A stretch of DNA of 34,149 nucleotides from Bacteroidota bacterium. GTDB taxonomy: Bacteria > Bacteroidota > Ignavibacteria > Kryptoniales > JAKASW01. The stretch spans positions 1-34,149 of the forward strand of contig JAKAGT010000036.1 of assembly GCA_021825585.1 (NCBI GenBank), read 5' to 3'. Shown in pieces: positions 13,718 through 23,624 of the stretch. A program made the translations under genes and the position numbers. How positions within the stretch are numbered: position 1 is the stretch's first letter; every line of letters begins with the position of its first letter. The notes below the pieces were generated by a model. It worked only from the letters and a program-made list of their open reading frames with translations. It made no database searches and was not told the DNA's origin.

Positions 13718-16700
13718 TCAGTTGGCCGGCGTCGAGGCAACCTTCGCAGTGTCGGCACCGTTGCCGGACTTCTGCGGCTCGTATTCCTTCGAGAGCTGCT
13801 CATACATCTTCCATCTCTGGTTGACATCGTCCTGGGCAAGCTCCATGAGGAACTTCATTCTGTCCGGATGAGTCTTCTTGAGCATATTGAACCGCGTCTC
13901 GAGGGACGTGAATTCGTCGACCTTGCCCTTAGGCGTTTTCGAGTCGAGTTTGAATGGATTCCTCGAGTCGTGCTGCAGCCTCGGATCGAAACGGAAGAGA
14001 GGCCAGTAACCGGTCTCCACCGCGACCTTCTGGTGCTGGGCGCCGAGCGACATGTCGATCCCGTGTTCGATGCAGTGGGCATATGCTATGATTATCGACG
14101 GCCCATCGTAAGATTCAGCCTCGAGGAATGCGCGTACCGTCTGCGCATCGTTGGCTCCCATCGCAACACGCGCGACGTAAACGTTTCCGTACATCAGCGC
14201 CATCAATGAAAGGTCCTTCTTGCGCATCGGCTTTCCGGCAGCGGCAAATTTCGCGACTGCCGCACGGGATGTCGACTTCGACATCTGCCCGCCGGTATTT
14301 GAATAGACCTCGGTGTCGAGGACCAGTATGTTCACATTTTTGCCGGAGGCGATGACGTGGTCGAGACCGCCGTATCCTATATCGTACGCCCAGCCGTCTC
14401 CGCCTACTATCCAGACGCTTCGCTTCACGAGATTGTCAGCAACGTTGAGCAGGCCCTGAGCTTCCGCAGATTTCATGCCTGCGAGTTTATCCTTTAAAGC
14501 CTTCACTCTCTGGCGCTGCTCATAAATCCCCGCCTCGCCGGACTGATCCGCTTCGAGAAGCTCCCTGGCGAGCTGGTCGCCGATCTGCGACGAAATCTTT
14601 CCGACAAGCTCGCGTGCAATCTCGGTCTGCTTGTCTATCGCGAGCCTCATTCCGAATCCGAATTCCGCATTATCCTCAAAGAGCGAGTTGGACCAGGCCG
14701 GTCCCCTGCCGTCGCCGTTGGTCGTGTAAGGCGTAGTCGGAAGGTTTCCACCGTAGATCGAGGAGCATCCTGTCGCGTTTGCAATCATCGTGCGGTCGCC
14801 GAAGAGCTGAGTCAACAGCTTTACATACGGCGTTTCTCCGCAGCCTGAGCAGGCACCCGAGTACTCGAACAGGGGCTGCAGGAACTGTGAATCTTTCACG
14901 TTGTCCAGCTTGATCGTCCTGCGGTCTACTTCAGGTATGTTCAGGAAGAAGTCGTAGTTGACTTTTTCAGCTTCTCTCAGAGGCGGCTGAGGCTTCATGT
15001 TTATCGCCTTGACTTTCGCCTCCATCTTGCTCTTTGCCGGGCAGAACTCGACGCAGAGACCGCATCCCGTGCAGTCTTCAGGCGCCACCTGAAGTGAATA
15101 CTTCATTCCCTTGTGCTCCGCACTCTTGAAGTCCATCGACTTGAAAGTCGGAGGCGCATCTGCCAATTCCTTCGGATCATACACTTTGACGCGGATGCTC
15201 GCGTGCGGGCAGATGATGACGCATTTGTTGCACTGAATGCATACCTCTTCTTCCCAGACCGGAATTTCGAGTGCTATGTTTCTCTTTTCCCACTGCGAGG
15301 TCGACGTCGGGAATGTGCCGTCGATCGGCATCGCGCTCACCGGCAGCATATCGCCCTTCCCTTCAATCATGCGCGCGGTTACCTTCTTGACATACTCCGG
15401 CGCGCTGTCCGAAACGACAGGCGGCATCTCAATTTCGCTGGAGACCTTTTCCGGCACCTTCACTTCGAAGAGATTCGCAAGCGTCTGGTCGACAGCCTGG
15501 AAATTCTGCTGGACGACCTGGTCGCCCTTCCTGCCGTAAGTCTTCTTGATGGATTTCTTGATTTGCTCTATGGCCTGTTCACGCGGTAGCACTCCGGAGA
15601 TCGCGAAGAAACAGGTTTGCATTATCGTGTTGATCCTGCTCCCCATATTCGTCTGGCGGGCCACCTTGTATGCATCGATGACGTAGAATTTCAGCTGCTT
15701 ATCGATGATCTGCTTCTGTATGAGCCTCGGAAGCTTGTCCCAAACCTTGTCTGGACCGTAAATGCTGTTCAGCAGGAACACACCGCCCTGTGCCGCTTTC
15801 TCGAGCACATCGAACTTCTCGACAAAGAACCACTGGTGGCAACCGATAAAATTCGCGCGGTTGATCAGATAAGTCGAGTGGATCGGCCTGGGCCCGAACC
15901 TGAGATGCGATACCGTCTGCGAACCTGATTTCTTCGAATCGTAAACGAAGTATCCCTGTGCATAATAGTCCGTTTCTCCGCCGATAATCTTGATGGAGTT
16001 CTTGTTGGCTCCCACCGTTCCGTCGGCGCCGAGTCCGTAGAACATCGCCCTGATGACTTCAGGTGGCTCTATGTCGAACGACGGGTCGTATTCCAGGCTG
16101 GTGTTGGTAACGTCGTCGACGATGCCGACCGTAAAATGATTCTTAGGCCTGGACTTCCTGGCTTCGTCAAACACAGCCTTGACCATCGCGGGAGTGAATT
16201 CTTTAGACGAGAGTCCGTACCTTCCGCCGATAACCCTCGGGTCGGATTTGATCGTACCCGACGCCTTGGCCTCGGCCAGAGCGGTAATCACGTCGCCATA
16301 AAGCGGCTCGCCCGTCCCGCCGGGTTCCTTCGTCCGATCCAGGACGGCGATATTCCTCACGGTCTTCGGTAGCGCGGCTGCCATCGCTTCCACAGAGAAC
16401 GGTCTGAACAGCCTGACCTTAATTACTCCGACTTTCTCTCCTTTGGCCGTAAGATACTCCACTGTCTCGTGTGCCGCCTCCGCGCCCGATCCCATCAGAA
16501 TAATCACGGTCTCTGCGTCAGGAGCTCCGACATACTCGAAGAGCTTATACCGACGACCGGTGACTTTCGCAAACTTGTCCATTACCGACTGGACGATTCC
16601 CGGACAGGCATCATAAAACTTGTTGACAGTCTCCCGGCCCTGGAAGTACACATCGGGATTCTGCGCGGAGCCGCGGAGGACCGGATTGTCGGGCGTAAGC

Positions 16701-17365
16701 GCCCGCTGGCGATGCCTGTAGACAAGCTCGTCGCTGATGACACCGCGCATCTGCTCGTCAGTAAGCTGCTGCATCTTCAGCACTTCGTGCGAAGTCCTGA
16801 AGCCGTCGAAGAAATGTAGAAAAGGAACGCGCGATTCCAGAGTAGCGGCCTGGGCGATGAGAGCAAAGTCGTTCACTTCCTGCACCGAGTTGGACGCGAG
16901 CATTGCGAACCCGGTCGACCTGGTTGCCATCACGTCGCTGTGATCGCCGAAGATCGACAGGGCCTGAGCGGCAATCGACCTGGCGGCAATATGAAATACC
17001 GTCGAGGTCAGTTCTCCCGCAATCTTGAACATGTTCGGTATCATAAGGAGCAATCCCTGTGACGCCGTGAAAGTCGTGGTTAACGCTCCGGCTTGCAGTG
17101 CTCCGTGGACGGCTCCCGATGCGCCTCCTTCGCTCTGCAGCTCCGCAACATGCGGAATAGTCCCCCACAAATTCGGTCTCGACTGTGCGGACCATTCATC
17201 CGACCACTCGCCCATGGGGGACGACGGGGTGATCGGGTAGATGGCAATAACTTCGTTAAGTTTATGCGCGACGTAGGCGGCTGCTTCATTTCCGTCTATC
17301 GTCACGACGTTCACGGAGGAGTCCGACTGTTTGTCCTTCTCTCCGTTTTTATTCTCTTCAGCCAT
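13718..17365 (-). CDS. nifJ: Pyruvate:ferredoxin (flavodoxin) oxidoreductase
   Basis: This encodes 1215 residues, the full length of the fused homodimeric enzyme that oxidises pyruvate to acetyl-CoA and CO2 with ferredoxin as acceptor, or runs in reverse. The N-terminal domain has YPITPSSPMGEWSDEW (about 43-58), the pyruvate-binding region. Two 4Fe-4S motifs are intact: CIQCNKCVIICP near 709 and CTGCGLCVEFCP near 767. The TPP domain begins at CSGCGETPYVKLL near 835, which supplies proximal-cluster cysteines, and has GGDGWAYDIGYGG near 990 and the VYSNTGGQMSKS motif. AAGGA lies upstream of the ATG. The last 20 residues are a low-complexity tail. It is oxygen-sensitive in most organisms, pointing to anaerobic or microaerophilic metabolism. 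It is paired with the DHOD-like gene downstream. Confidence 0.96.
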   Translation of the reverse strand: MAEENKNGEKDKQSDSSVNVVTIDGNEAAAYVAHKLNEVIAIYPITPSSPMGEWSDEWSAQSRPNLWGTIPHVAELQSEGGASGAVHGALQAGALTTTFTASQGLLLMIPNMFKIAGELTSTVFHIAARSIAAQALSIFGDHSDVMATRSTGFAMLASNSVQEVNDFALIAQAATLESRVPFLHFFDGFRTSHEVLKMQQLTDEQMRGVISDELVYRHRQRALTPDNPVLRGSAQNPDVYFQGRETVNKFYDACPGIVQSVMDKFAKVTGRRYKLFEYVGAPDAETVIILMGSGAEAAHETVEYLTAKGEKVGVIKVRLFRPFSVEAMAAALPKTVRNIAVLDRTKEPGGTGEPLYGDVITALAEAKASGTIKSDPRVIGGRYGLSSKEFTPAMVKAVFDEARKSRPKNHFTVGIVDDVTNTSLEYDPSFDIEPPEVIRAMFYGLGADGTVGANKNSIKIIGGETDYYAQGYFVYDSKKSGSQTVSHLRFGPRPIHSTYLINRANFIGCHQWFFVEKFDVLEKAAQGGVFLLNSIYGPDKVWDKLPRLIQKQIIDKQLKFYVIDAYKVARQTNMGSRINTIMQTCFFAISGVLPREQAIEQIKKSIKKTYGRKGDQVVQQNFQAVDQTLANLFEVKVPEKVSSEIEMPPVVSDSAPEYVKKVTARMIEGKGDMLPVSAMPIDGTFPTSTSQWEKRNIALEIPVWEEEVCIQCNKCVIICPHASIRVKVYDPKELADAPPTFKSMDFKSAEHKGMKYSLQVAPEDCTGCGLCVEFCPAKSKMEAKVKAINMKPQPPLREAEKVNYDFFLNIPEVDRRTIKLDNVKDSQFLQPLFEYSGACSGCGETPYVKLLTQLFGDRTMIANATGCSSIYGGNLPTTPYTTNGDGRGPAWSNSLFEDNAEFGFGMRLAIDKQTEIARELVGKISSQIGDQLARELLEADQSGEAGIYEQRQRVKALKDKLAGMKSAEAQGLLNVADNLVKRSVWIVGGDGWAYDIGYGGLDHVIASGKNVNILVLDTEVYSNTGGQMSKSTSRAAVAKFAAAGKPMRKKDLSLMALMYGNVYVARVAMGANDAQTVRAFLEAESYDGPSIIIAYAHCIEHGIDMSLGAQHQKVAVETGYWPLFRFDPRLQHDSRNPFKLDSKTPKGKVDEFTSLETRFNMLKKTHPDRMKFLMELAQDDVNQRWKMYEQLSKEYEPQKSGNGADTAKVASTPAN

Positions 17366-17696
17366 TTCTATTCCTTTTTTTCAATATGAACACTTGGTTG
17401 AAACCAGACACTGTTCACTGTGCAATTAGAATGCCGGAAACAAGCTTATGATATCTTTTGTTTTCAACGACTTACGATGTTTTGAAGTATGGAATTTCCC
17501 TGCCGGTGGTAATCTGCCCCAGGCAAACGAGAACCCTGAAGCCGTTTGGTTTACTTGACCTGAAAAAGAGGAACATTAATGGATGCGCAATGCAGGCTGA
17601 TAGAGTCGTCGCATCGATCGGGAAAACGCCGGTTGGAATGAATCGGCGGGAAGCAAGAGGTTGAACGGCTCAACCCGACTTCACCCGTAATCTTCT
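17366..17696. other. nifJ upstream region
   Basis: About 330 bases lie between the nifJ start and the terminator of the TonB receptor gene. The nifJ promoter must be here. The part near 17400-17470 is AT-rich on the minus strand, but I cannot assign a promoter or operator. A short plus-strand frame (17458-17664) has no ribosome binding site and is not called. Confidence 0.5.
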
Positions 17697-17727
17697 AAAA
17701 AAAGACGGCAGCCGAAGCTGCCGTCTT
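17697..17727 (-). terminator. Rho-independent terminator for the TonB receptor gene
   Basis: GACGGCAGC (17704-17712) pairs perfectly with GCTGCCGTC (17717-17725) around a CGAA loop. On the minus strand the stem is followed by a run of seven T. It lies 26 bases past the stop codon at 17751. Confidence 0.92.
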
Positions 17728-17750
17728 GTTGACAAGATTGCTAATCTACA

Positions 17751-20700
17751 TCAGAAGTTGTAACGCACGCCGAGCTGCATTTGCCATCGGGAATAGAACG
17801 GGTCGGGCGACCAGGGATGGCCGCTGTTTGGCAAAGCCAGGTTGAACGTCGGCTGGTTCGCAGAGTTCATCCCTTCATAGTTCAACAGAGTGTATGTGCC
17901 ATAGGGGACTGTCTCCACATAACCCCAATTGTGGTTAAGCAGATTCAGTACGTTGAGAACATCGAGAGTGAACTCGAAGTTCTGTCCTGCGATAGACGGA
18001 ATGTCCTGAGCGAGTCTCAGGTTCAACTGTCCGTCCCACGGAGACCTTCCGCCGTTCCTCGGAACGATCTGTCCCTTGTATTTGCTCAGGTACGGATCGC
18101 CGTTGATGTAGTTTTCCAGAGACGTGTACGCCGATGCCGAAGCAGGAACCCACTTGCCGCTCTGCTTGACGACGAGGTTTATGTCTCCGCCCGGCTGGCA
18201 ATTGCTGGGAACGTAGATGAGATCGTTCTGGTTCTGACCGTCGCCGTTTACGTCACCGTAGTAGATGTAAGAGAAAGGCGGTCCGGACTGACCTGTGTAG
18301 AACAAGGACAACGTCGTCCCGAAACCGTCGGCATAGTTGATGGTTTCAGAAATGGAGGCCACAACCCTGTCAGGTACGGAGAAGTCGGAGACTGCGAGGG
18401 GCGGGTTGTTCGGATCTCCGGGGACAGGATTGTAACGCCACTGGGAAATTGCCTGGCTCGAAGTAACCGCATTCTGATCGTAGGACTGGCTGTAAGTGTA
18501 CGAGAGGTCGGCAAACAATTGATCGTGAATCGACTGGTCTCCCAACATCTGGAAGATTCCTTCGCCGAATTGTCTCTGCAAAGACAAGATTAGGTCATAC
18601 TCATAGGGCTTGTTGGTGTTCGTCATATAAACGACGTTCGTATAAGTCGGATTAATCTTCTTGACGTTCCAGTACGGCGTGCTGCCGATCGGTGTGCCAT
18701 AAAGGGGTCTTCCGTCAAACGCGAGCTTCTGACCGGTGGGAAGGATGTTGATGTCCTGATAGAGCACGTCGTTGATCGACTGGCTGTAGATGCCTTCGAG
18801 CGTGCCGACGATGCCGAATGCCAGTTCATGATCCAGCGCCAGATCCACCCTGATCACCTGAGGCATCCTGAAGTTGTTTGCCGTGAGGTCGATCTCGGTG
18901 GTTTTAACCGGCGAGAGGAGAGAATCAGCAGGCAGGCCGCCACCCGGGCGCGGTTGATCCAGCGGATTAGGCGTGAAGAAGCCTGCCGGCAAGCCGTTCT
19001 GATAGAGACGGTTTACATCGACACCGGTGTTGCTGTACTGGTTGGATATCCACACGTATGGAACGCGGCCGGTGAACACACCCGCTCCACCGCGCAATAC
19101 CCAGAGCCTGTCCCCGTTAATGTCCCAGTTGATCCCGAGGCGAGGTGACCACATGAACTCCGGCTTGGGCACCTGACTCGTCTTCAACCCCATGAATGCA
19201 AACGTGGAGTCGAAAGCCGGGTTGTCGTAGGGATGATCAGGAAACGTCGGGACGTCGAGTCTCAATCCGTAAGTCAACTTCAGATTCGGTACGACGCTCC
19301 ACTCATCCTGAGCATAAACGCCGTATTGGACCGCACTCCAATTGGCCTTCGGCTCGGTGACACCGGGAATATTCGAATAACTATACTGATAATTGCTCGG
19401 TTTGCCCGCGGCCAAATCTGCAAGGCTGTTGAACTCATAGAAACCGTAATTATCCCTCAGGAACAGGTTGCTGAACCCGAATGATTCATCATGAGTGCCG
19501 AATGTGAGGAGATGGTTTCCGGCAACGAGCGACAGATTGTCCGTGAATTCCCAGATATCCTGGTTCAAGGCGTTCGCACCTGAAAACTGCTCGGTCCCAG
19601 CATAGAGATAACCATAGCTGAACGAGGGATCGTGAACGACCTCAATCATGGGGAATACCGGATTGGGGACGACGCGCGTATCGCGGATTGAAGTGTAGCT
19701 GAGGATCGCCTCGTTCGACAGACTTGAGCTGAACGTGCTGTTCAACTGCGCCAGTATGGAATTGGTCTTGTCGTTGAATGTGTATTCCGAAGACGAGAGG
19801 TAGAGAGTGGTCGCGGTGCGGGTCAGGTTGTCTTCGTTCGCATCGACGTAGTTGTCTCTAATAGTGAGTTTCTCCGTCTGCGAGATGTTGTAGTCAATTC
19901 TCGCAAACAGCTTGTTTGACGGAGTAAGAAGTGTATATGTATCGGCGTTCCCGGGGTTCTGGATGCCGTACTGGTTCTTGAGAATACTTGTGAAAGCCTG
20001 AATTGTCGAATCGGACGCACCGGAAACGTTGCTGAGCGGCTGTCTGCGTCTCGTGATTTCTCCGTTGACAAAGAAGAACAACTTGTTCTTCACGATCGGT
20101 CCGCCGAGACGGAAGCCGGTCTGCACGTTGCTGAAGTTCGGGTACGGGGTCTTGAAAGCGTTCGGGCTAGTGCCGACGAAGCTCTGGTTCTGCCCGAAGA
20201 AGTAGAGTGAGCCGTCGAACTGGTTCGTTCCGCTTCTCGTAATTGCGTTCACCTCACCGCCGGTGAAACCGCCCTGCCGGACATCGAAAGGCGCAACGGA
20301 AACCTGAAATTCCTGTATGGCGTCCAGACTAATCGGCGTCGTACCAGCCTGTCCACCAGGAGTACCGTTAGAAGGAAGACCGAAGAGATCGTTATAGTTC
20401 GCTCCGTCAATTTGAATGTTGTTATACTTGTTGTTCCTTCCCAGGGCGGAGTTTCCTACAAACTCCGGTGACAGTGATTCGAAATCCTGGAAGCTTCTGG
20501 TAATAGTCGGAAAATTCTCGATGAATCTCTTCGAAACAGTCGTCGCGGCGCCTGTACGATTGGTGTTCATCAGTCCGTTTCTCTCGGCTATTACTTCCAC
20601 CCCTCCGACACTGACGGCTTGTTGGGTGAGTTTGAAATTCAATTCGAGATTCTGACCGATTTCCAGGTTAATGTTCCTGACCTCCTGCGTCTTGTAACCG

Positions 20701-20957
20701 ATGTCCGAAACAGTGATTACGTAAGGGCCGCCGACTCTCAGGCCTCTTACAAAATAACGGCCATCCAGCTGTGTGCTGGTGCCGTACTTTGTTCCGGACG
20801 GGACGTGGAGTAGAATTACTGTTGCTCCAGGAACCGGCTGACCTTGTGTGTCTTTGACCGTTCCACTTACGGACGCGGTAGTGACGCCCTGTGCAAGAAT
20901 CACACGCGGAACAGCCAAGAGTAAGATCAGTAAAAGGAAACCACGTATCCTTTGCAT
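17751..20957 (-). CDS. Oar-like TonB-dependent outer-membrane receptor
   Basis: This encodes 1068 residues from the ATG at 20957 with AAGGAG upstream; an in-frame 40-residue extension lacks a signal-like start and is rejected. Residues 1-22 form a signal peptide (FLLLILLLAVPRVILAQ). Residues 28-112 are a carboxypeptidase-regulatory-like fold (SVSGTVKDTQGQPVPGATV, DGRYFVRGL). A plug domain follows at about 120-245 (NIQIDGANYNDLFGLPS, AIQEFQVSVAPFDVRQGGFTGG), then a large beta-barrel with long loops, ending in the aromatic WQMQLGVRYNF that the Bam machinery recognises. It resembles Oar/CarboxypepD_reg-like receptors common in Bacteroidota and Acidobacteria. The substrate is unknown; no SusD partner is adjacent. 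Confidence 0.9.
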   Translation of the reverse strand: MQRIRGFLLLILLLAVPRVILAQGVTTASVSGTVKDTQGQPVPGATVILLHVPSGTKYGTSTQLDGRYFVRGLRVGGPYVITVSDIGYKTQEVRNINLEIGQNLELNFKLTQQAVSVGGVEVIAERNGLMNTNRTGAATTVSKRFIENFPTITRSFQDFESLSPEFVGNSALGRNNKYNNIQIDGANYNDLFGLPSNGTPGGQAGTTPISLDAIQEFQVSVAPFDVRQGGFTGGEVNAITRSGTNQFDGSLYFFGQNQSFVGTSPNAFKTPYPNFSNVQTGFRLGGPIVKNKLFFFVNGEITRRRQPLSNVSGASDSTIQAFTSILKNQYGIQNPGNADTYTLLTPSNKLFARIDYNISQTEKLTIRDNYVDANEDNLTRTATTLYLSSSEYTFNDKTNSILAQLNSTFSSSLSNEAILSYTSIRDTRVVPNPVFPMIEVVHDPSFSYGYLYAGTEQFSGANALNQDIWEFTDNLSLVAGNHLLTFGTHDESFGFSNLFLRDNYGFYEFNSLADLAAGKPSNYQYSYSNIPGVTEPKANWSAVQYGVYAQDEWSVVPNLKLTYGLRLDVPTFPDHPYDNPAFDSTFAFMGLKTSQVPKPEFMWSPRLGINWDINGDRLWVLRGGAGVFTGRVPYVWISNQYSNTGVDVNRLYQNGLPAGFFTPNPLDQPRPGGGLPADSLLSPVKTTEIDLTANNFRMPQVIRVDLALDHELAFGIVGTLEGIYSQSINDVLYQDINILPTGQKLAFDGRPLYGTPIGSTPYWNVKKINPTYTNVVYMTNTNKPYEYDLILSLQRQFGEGIFQMLGDQSIHDQLFADLSYTYSQSYDQNAVTSSQAISQWRYNPVPGDPNNPPLAVSDFSVPDRVVASISETINYADGFGTTLSLFYTGQSGPPFSYIYYGDVNGDGQNQNDLIYVPSNCQPGGDINLVVKQSGKWVPASASAYTSLENYINGDPYLSKYKGQIVPRNGGRSPWDGQLNLRLAQDIPSIAGQNFEFTLDVLNVLNLLNHNWGYVETVPYGTYTLLNYEGMNSANQPTFNLALPNSGHPWSPDPFYSRWQMQLGVRYNF

Positions 20958-21295
20958 ACCTTGCTCCTTTTGGTTTGGTAGTAAATTGCTTTGTGAGGAT
21001 TCGAAACTGTTGATATGAGCAGAAATGCGGATGATACCCGAAAGGTATAAATTCTTCCTCTGCATCACTTCAACCACTGGAAAAAAATATCCTTCGCATC
21101 CTTTAAAAGCAAGTTAACAAAGCGTTAAAAGGTGTTTGACGCAACATCAGTTTAGCTATTCACCACGATCTCCGGATGTTACGCTGAATGTCTTGAGGTC
21201 CATCCCCCGCCACAAAATAAGTCCGTCCCTTCCACGGCCCGGAAGTCGCGAAGCCACCGGCATCCACTGCACTCGTACTTATATCATTAGCCTGT
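20958..21295. other. Upstream region of the TonB receptor gene
   Basis: About 340 bases lie between the receptor start and the stem-loop of the peptidase gene. The AT-rich part at 21080-21130 is the likely promoter region on the minus strand. No operator or RNA was recognised. A minus-strand frame at 21160-21387 overlaps the peptidase end and is not supported. Confidence 0.4.
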
Positions 21296-21330
21296 GAACC
21301 CCGTGGCAGATCGAGCCAGCCACGGGGTTC
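21296..21330 (-). terminator. Stem-loop after the M1 peptidase gene
   Basis: GAACCCCGTGGC (21296-21307) and GCCACGGGGTTC (21319-21330) form a perfect 12-bp stem with an 11-base loop, 30 bases past the stop codon at 21360. There is no U-run, so termination is likely but not certain. Confidence 0.6.
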
Positions 21331-21359
21331 CGGATCAACGTCAGGAAAGTTGGATTTGC

Positions 21360-23294
21360 TTATTGACCATTGCCGTCGAGCCGCCACACGTTATTTGCCC
21401 GCTGAACGTCCGGCAGGATGTGGCTCGGGTCGATGACAACTTCTTTGACTTTTCTCTCATCGTAAACAGGAAGGGCGTAGTTCTTCCCGTCGAACCATAT
21501 CTGGACAGGGAGCTTGTAATCCCTTGTCTGGTTGTCCTGGAAAGTTACCTGCACTTCGGTAGGCATGACCAGACTGCGCTCGTTGGTCATGTAGACCATA
21601 GTCACGCCGGAATCTGCAATGACCGAGTCGATTGCCTGGTCAAGCCTGTGAGTCGAGTAGAACCATCCCCGCCAGAACCAGCTCAAGTCCCGGCCGGTAT
21701 AGTCTTCAATCGTCCTGAAGAAGTCGGAAGGCTGCGGATGTTTGAACGCCCAGCGGTTGATATACGCCTTGAAGGCGGGATCAAACAACTTCGGGCCGAC
21801 GATGAACTCTCTAAGAAGGCGCAAACCGAAGGCCGGTTTGTAGTATTCGAGGAAGCCCATATTTCGTGGTTTCACCTGGTCAGCCCGGGTATCGATCGGT
21901 TGATCGTTAACCGCGGTCAGCATGCGTTTCGCGATACTGTCGGCGCGCAGGCCGATGTTCTGCCTTGCACTGTCGCCGTAGAAATCGTGGTTGGAATAGT
22001 AGTTGATGAAAGTATTGAATCCTTCATCCATCCATGCGTGGCGGCGTTCGTCGCTACCGACAGTCATCGGGAACCAGCTGTGTCCGAACTCGTGATCGGT
22101 GACATTGTATAGGAATTGCCCGCGGGCCCGGACCGTACAGAACACGATCTGTGGATATTCCATACCTCCGACGATGCCGGCAACGTTGGTTGCTACCGGA
22201 TAGGGATAGTGATAGTAGTTCGTCGAATAGTACATGAACGTGTGCCTCATCATCTGGATGACCGACTCCCATCCCGGTCCCCTGCTGGAGTCTTTGGCTA
22301 TTCCTTCTTTCGGATAGACGGCCATCAGGAGGATGTTGTCCCAGTGCGACGCGTCCCAGATGAATGCTTTCGATGCGGCCCACGAAAAGTCGCGCACGTT
22401 TTCCGCATGAAACTTCCATGTGAGGTCGCCTTTTCCCGATGGGCGCGTGCCCGGCTCCCCGACTTCATCTTCTGGGATTACGTGAACCGTCTTGTCGGAC
22501 TTTCGAGCTTCCGCGAGCCTGTCCCGCTCCGTCTTCGTCAGTACATCCTCAGGATTCTGGAGTGTCCCGGTTGCGACCACGAGGTAATCTCTGGGCGCAG
22601 TAATCTGCACGTCGAAGTCGCCGTATTCGAGGTAGAACTCTCCTTCTCCGAGATATGGGAGTGGATTCCATCCACGGACGTCATCATATACGTACATTCT
22701 CGGGTACCACTGCGCTATTTCGTACACCGTACCGTCCTTCGAATTGAACATGCCCATCCTGTCTGACCCGTAATGGGGTACTACGAATGACCAGCCGATT
22801 TCCAGTTGAACTTCGCCGCCGTGGGCGGGGACCGGCCTGGCTAAGTAAATCAGCATCCGGGTATCGCTTACGGTGAAATGAGCCTCTTCCTTCTTGCCGT
22901 TTTGTACGACCACCACACTGCTCAATTCGTCGCCGCCGTTCTTGAATGCGCCTCTCCACCTGACGCGAGGGCTGTCATATTCGTAGTTTCCCCAGCTTCC
23001 CTCTTTGAAGAGGTTCTGGTCGAGCTGGAGCCAGAGATGGCTGAGCGGTTCGGGCGAGTTGTTTGTATATGTAATGGTCTCGCTCCCGGTGACTCTGCTG
23101 TTGACGGTGTCGAGCGAAGCCTTGATCCGGTAGTCTGCGCGCTGCTGCCAGTATTCCGGGCCCGGCCTGCCGTCGGCCGCGCGGTAGACGTTAGGAGTGG
23201 GCCAGTTCATGGGTGCAAATATGTTCCCACCGGACTGTGCCATCGCGGCGGGTACGATGAAGAGAAGAGAGAGCAATCCAAGTCTCAATTTCAT
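21360..23294 (-). CDS. Secreted M1-family (gluzincin) metallopeptidase
   Basis: This encodes 644 residues from an ATG at 23294 with AGGAG nine bases upstream. Residues 1-19 form a signal peptide (LSLLFIVPAAMA). The N-terminal beta domain (about 50-330) contains VTGSETITYTNNSPEPLSHL, typical of M1 proteins. The catalytic domain has GGMEYPQ near 376 (the exopeptidase GxMEN-like motif, here with Y in place of N), HEFGH near 400, and the third zinc ligand in MDEGFN 18 residues after the second histidine. Arg-Asp and Tyr residues follow around 480-520. It most likely trims peptides in the periplasm or at the surface. It is expressed alone on the minus strand and ends at a strong stem-loop. Confidence 0.93.
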   Translation of the reverse strand: MKLRLGLLSLLFIVPAAMAQSGGNIFAPMNWPTPNVYRAADGRPGPEYWQQRADYRIKASLDTVNSRVTGSETITYTNNSPEPLSHLWLQLDQNLFKEGSWGNYEYDSPRVRWRGAFKNGGDELSSVVVVQNGKKEEAHFTVSDTRMLIYLARPVPAHGGEVQLEIGWSFVVPHYGSDRMGMFNSKDGTVYEIAQWYPRMYVYDDVRGWNPLPYLGEGEFYLEYGDFDVQITAPRDYLVVATGTLQNPEDVLTKTERDRLAEARKSDKTVHVIPEDEVGEPGTRPSGKGDLTWKFHAENVRDFSWAASKAFIWDASHWDNILLMAVYPKEGIAKDSSRGPGWESVIQMMRHTFMYYSTNYYHYPYPVATNVAGIVGGMEYPQIVFCTVRARGQFLYNVTDHEFGHSWFPMTVGSDERRHAWMDEGFNTFINYYSNHDFYGDSARQNIGLRADSIAKRMLTAVNDQPIDTRADQVKPRNMGFLEYYKPAFGLRLLREFIVGPKLFDPAFKAYINRWAFKHPQPSDFFRTIEDYTGRDLSWFWRGWFYSTHRLDQAIDSVIADSGVTMVYMTNERSLVMPTEVQVTFQDNQTRDYKLPVQIWFDGKNYALPVYDERKVKEVVIDPSHILPDVQRANNVWRLDGNGQ

Positions 23295-23624
23295 GAGAGC
23301 GTCTCCTTAAGTTGTTGGGGTTGAAGCTTTGGTAGAGGAAGTTGAATCAATTCGCCTTACGCTGCTCCTTAAGAGTTGTGAGAAACCGGCGGCAGGCAAT
23401 TGCGATCAGAGATCAATGCCGTTCGTTTGGCCGCCCGCAGAATGTTGGAATAGACGGGACGTTCAGGGAAAAGTTACTCGTTCAGGCGGTTCAAACCCGT
23501 CCGGAGGTTTCGATGGCGCCGGTTACCATTTCCCGTACACTTACACGGGCGCCCGCCTTTGGGTCTGGATACGTTTCCTTGCAGGACCTGCCCGGCCGGG
23601 CGGTTCCGGCCTGAGTTTGCAGGG
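23295..23624. other. Intergenic region after the pst genes, nothing clear
   Basis: This 330-base gap lies between pstB and the M1 peptidase gene. It contains a GCCCGGCCGGGC palindrome at 23590-23601 but no clear terminator. Plus-strand frames here lack start signals. No phoU gene follows pstB. Confidence 0.5.

Noticed and set aside
15113-15589. 158-codon open frame on the plus strand inside nifJ
   Set aside because: It lies opposite the strongly supported nifJ frame, has no ribosome binding site, and its composition (Arg/Asp/Leu-rich) is typical of an antisense shadow.
17781-18593. 270-codon open frame on the plus strand inside the TonB receptor gene
   Set aside because: It is antisense to a well supported receptor gene and shows no recognisable domain. 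It is long only because high GC content suppresses stops.
21294-22112. 272-codon plus-strand frame opposite the M1 peptidase gene
   Set aside because: It covers the peptidase active-site region in antisense; no start signal or family features.
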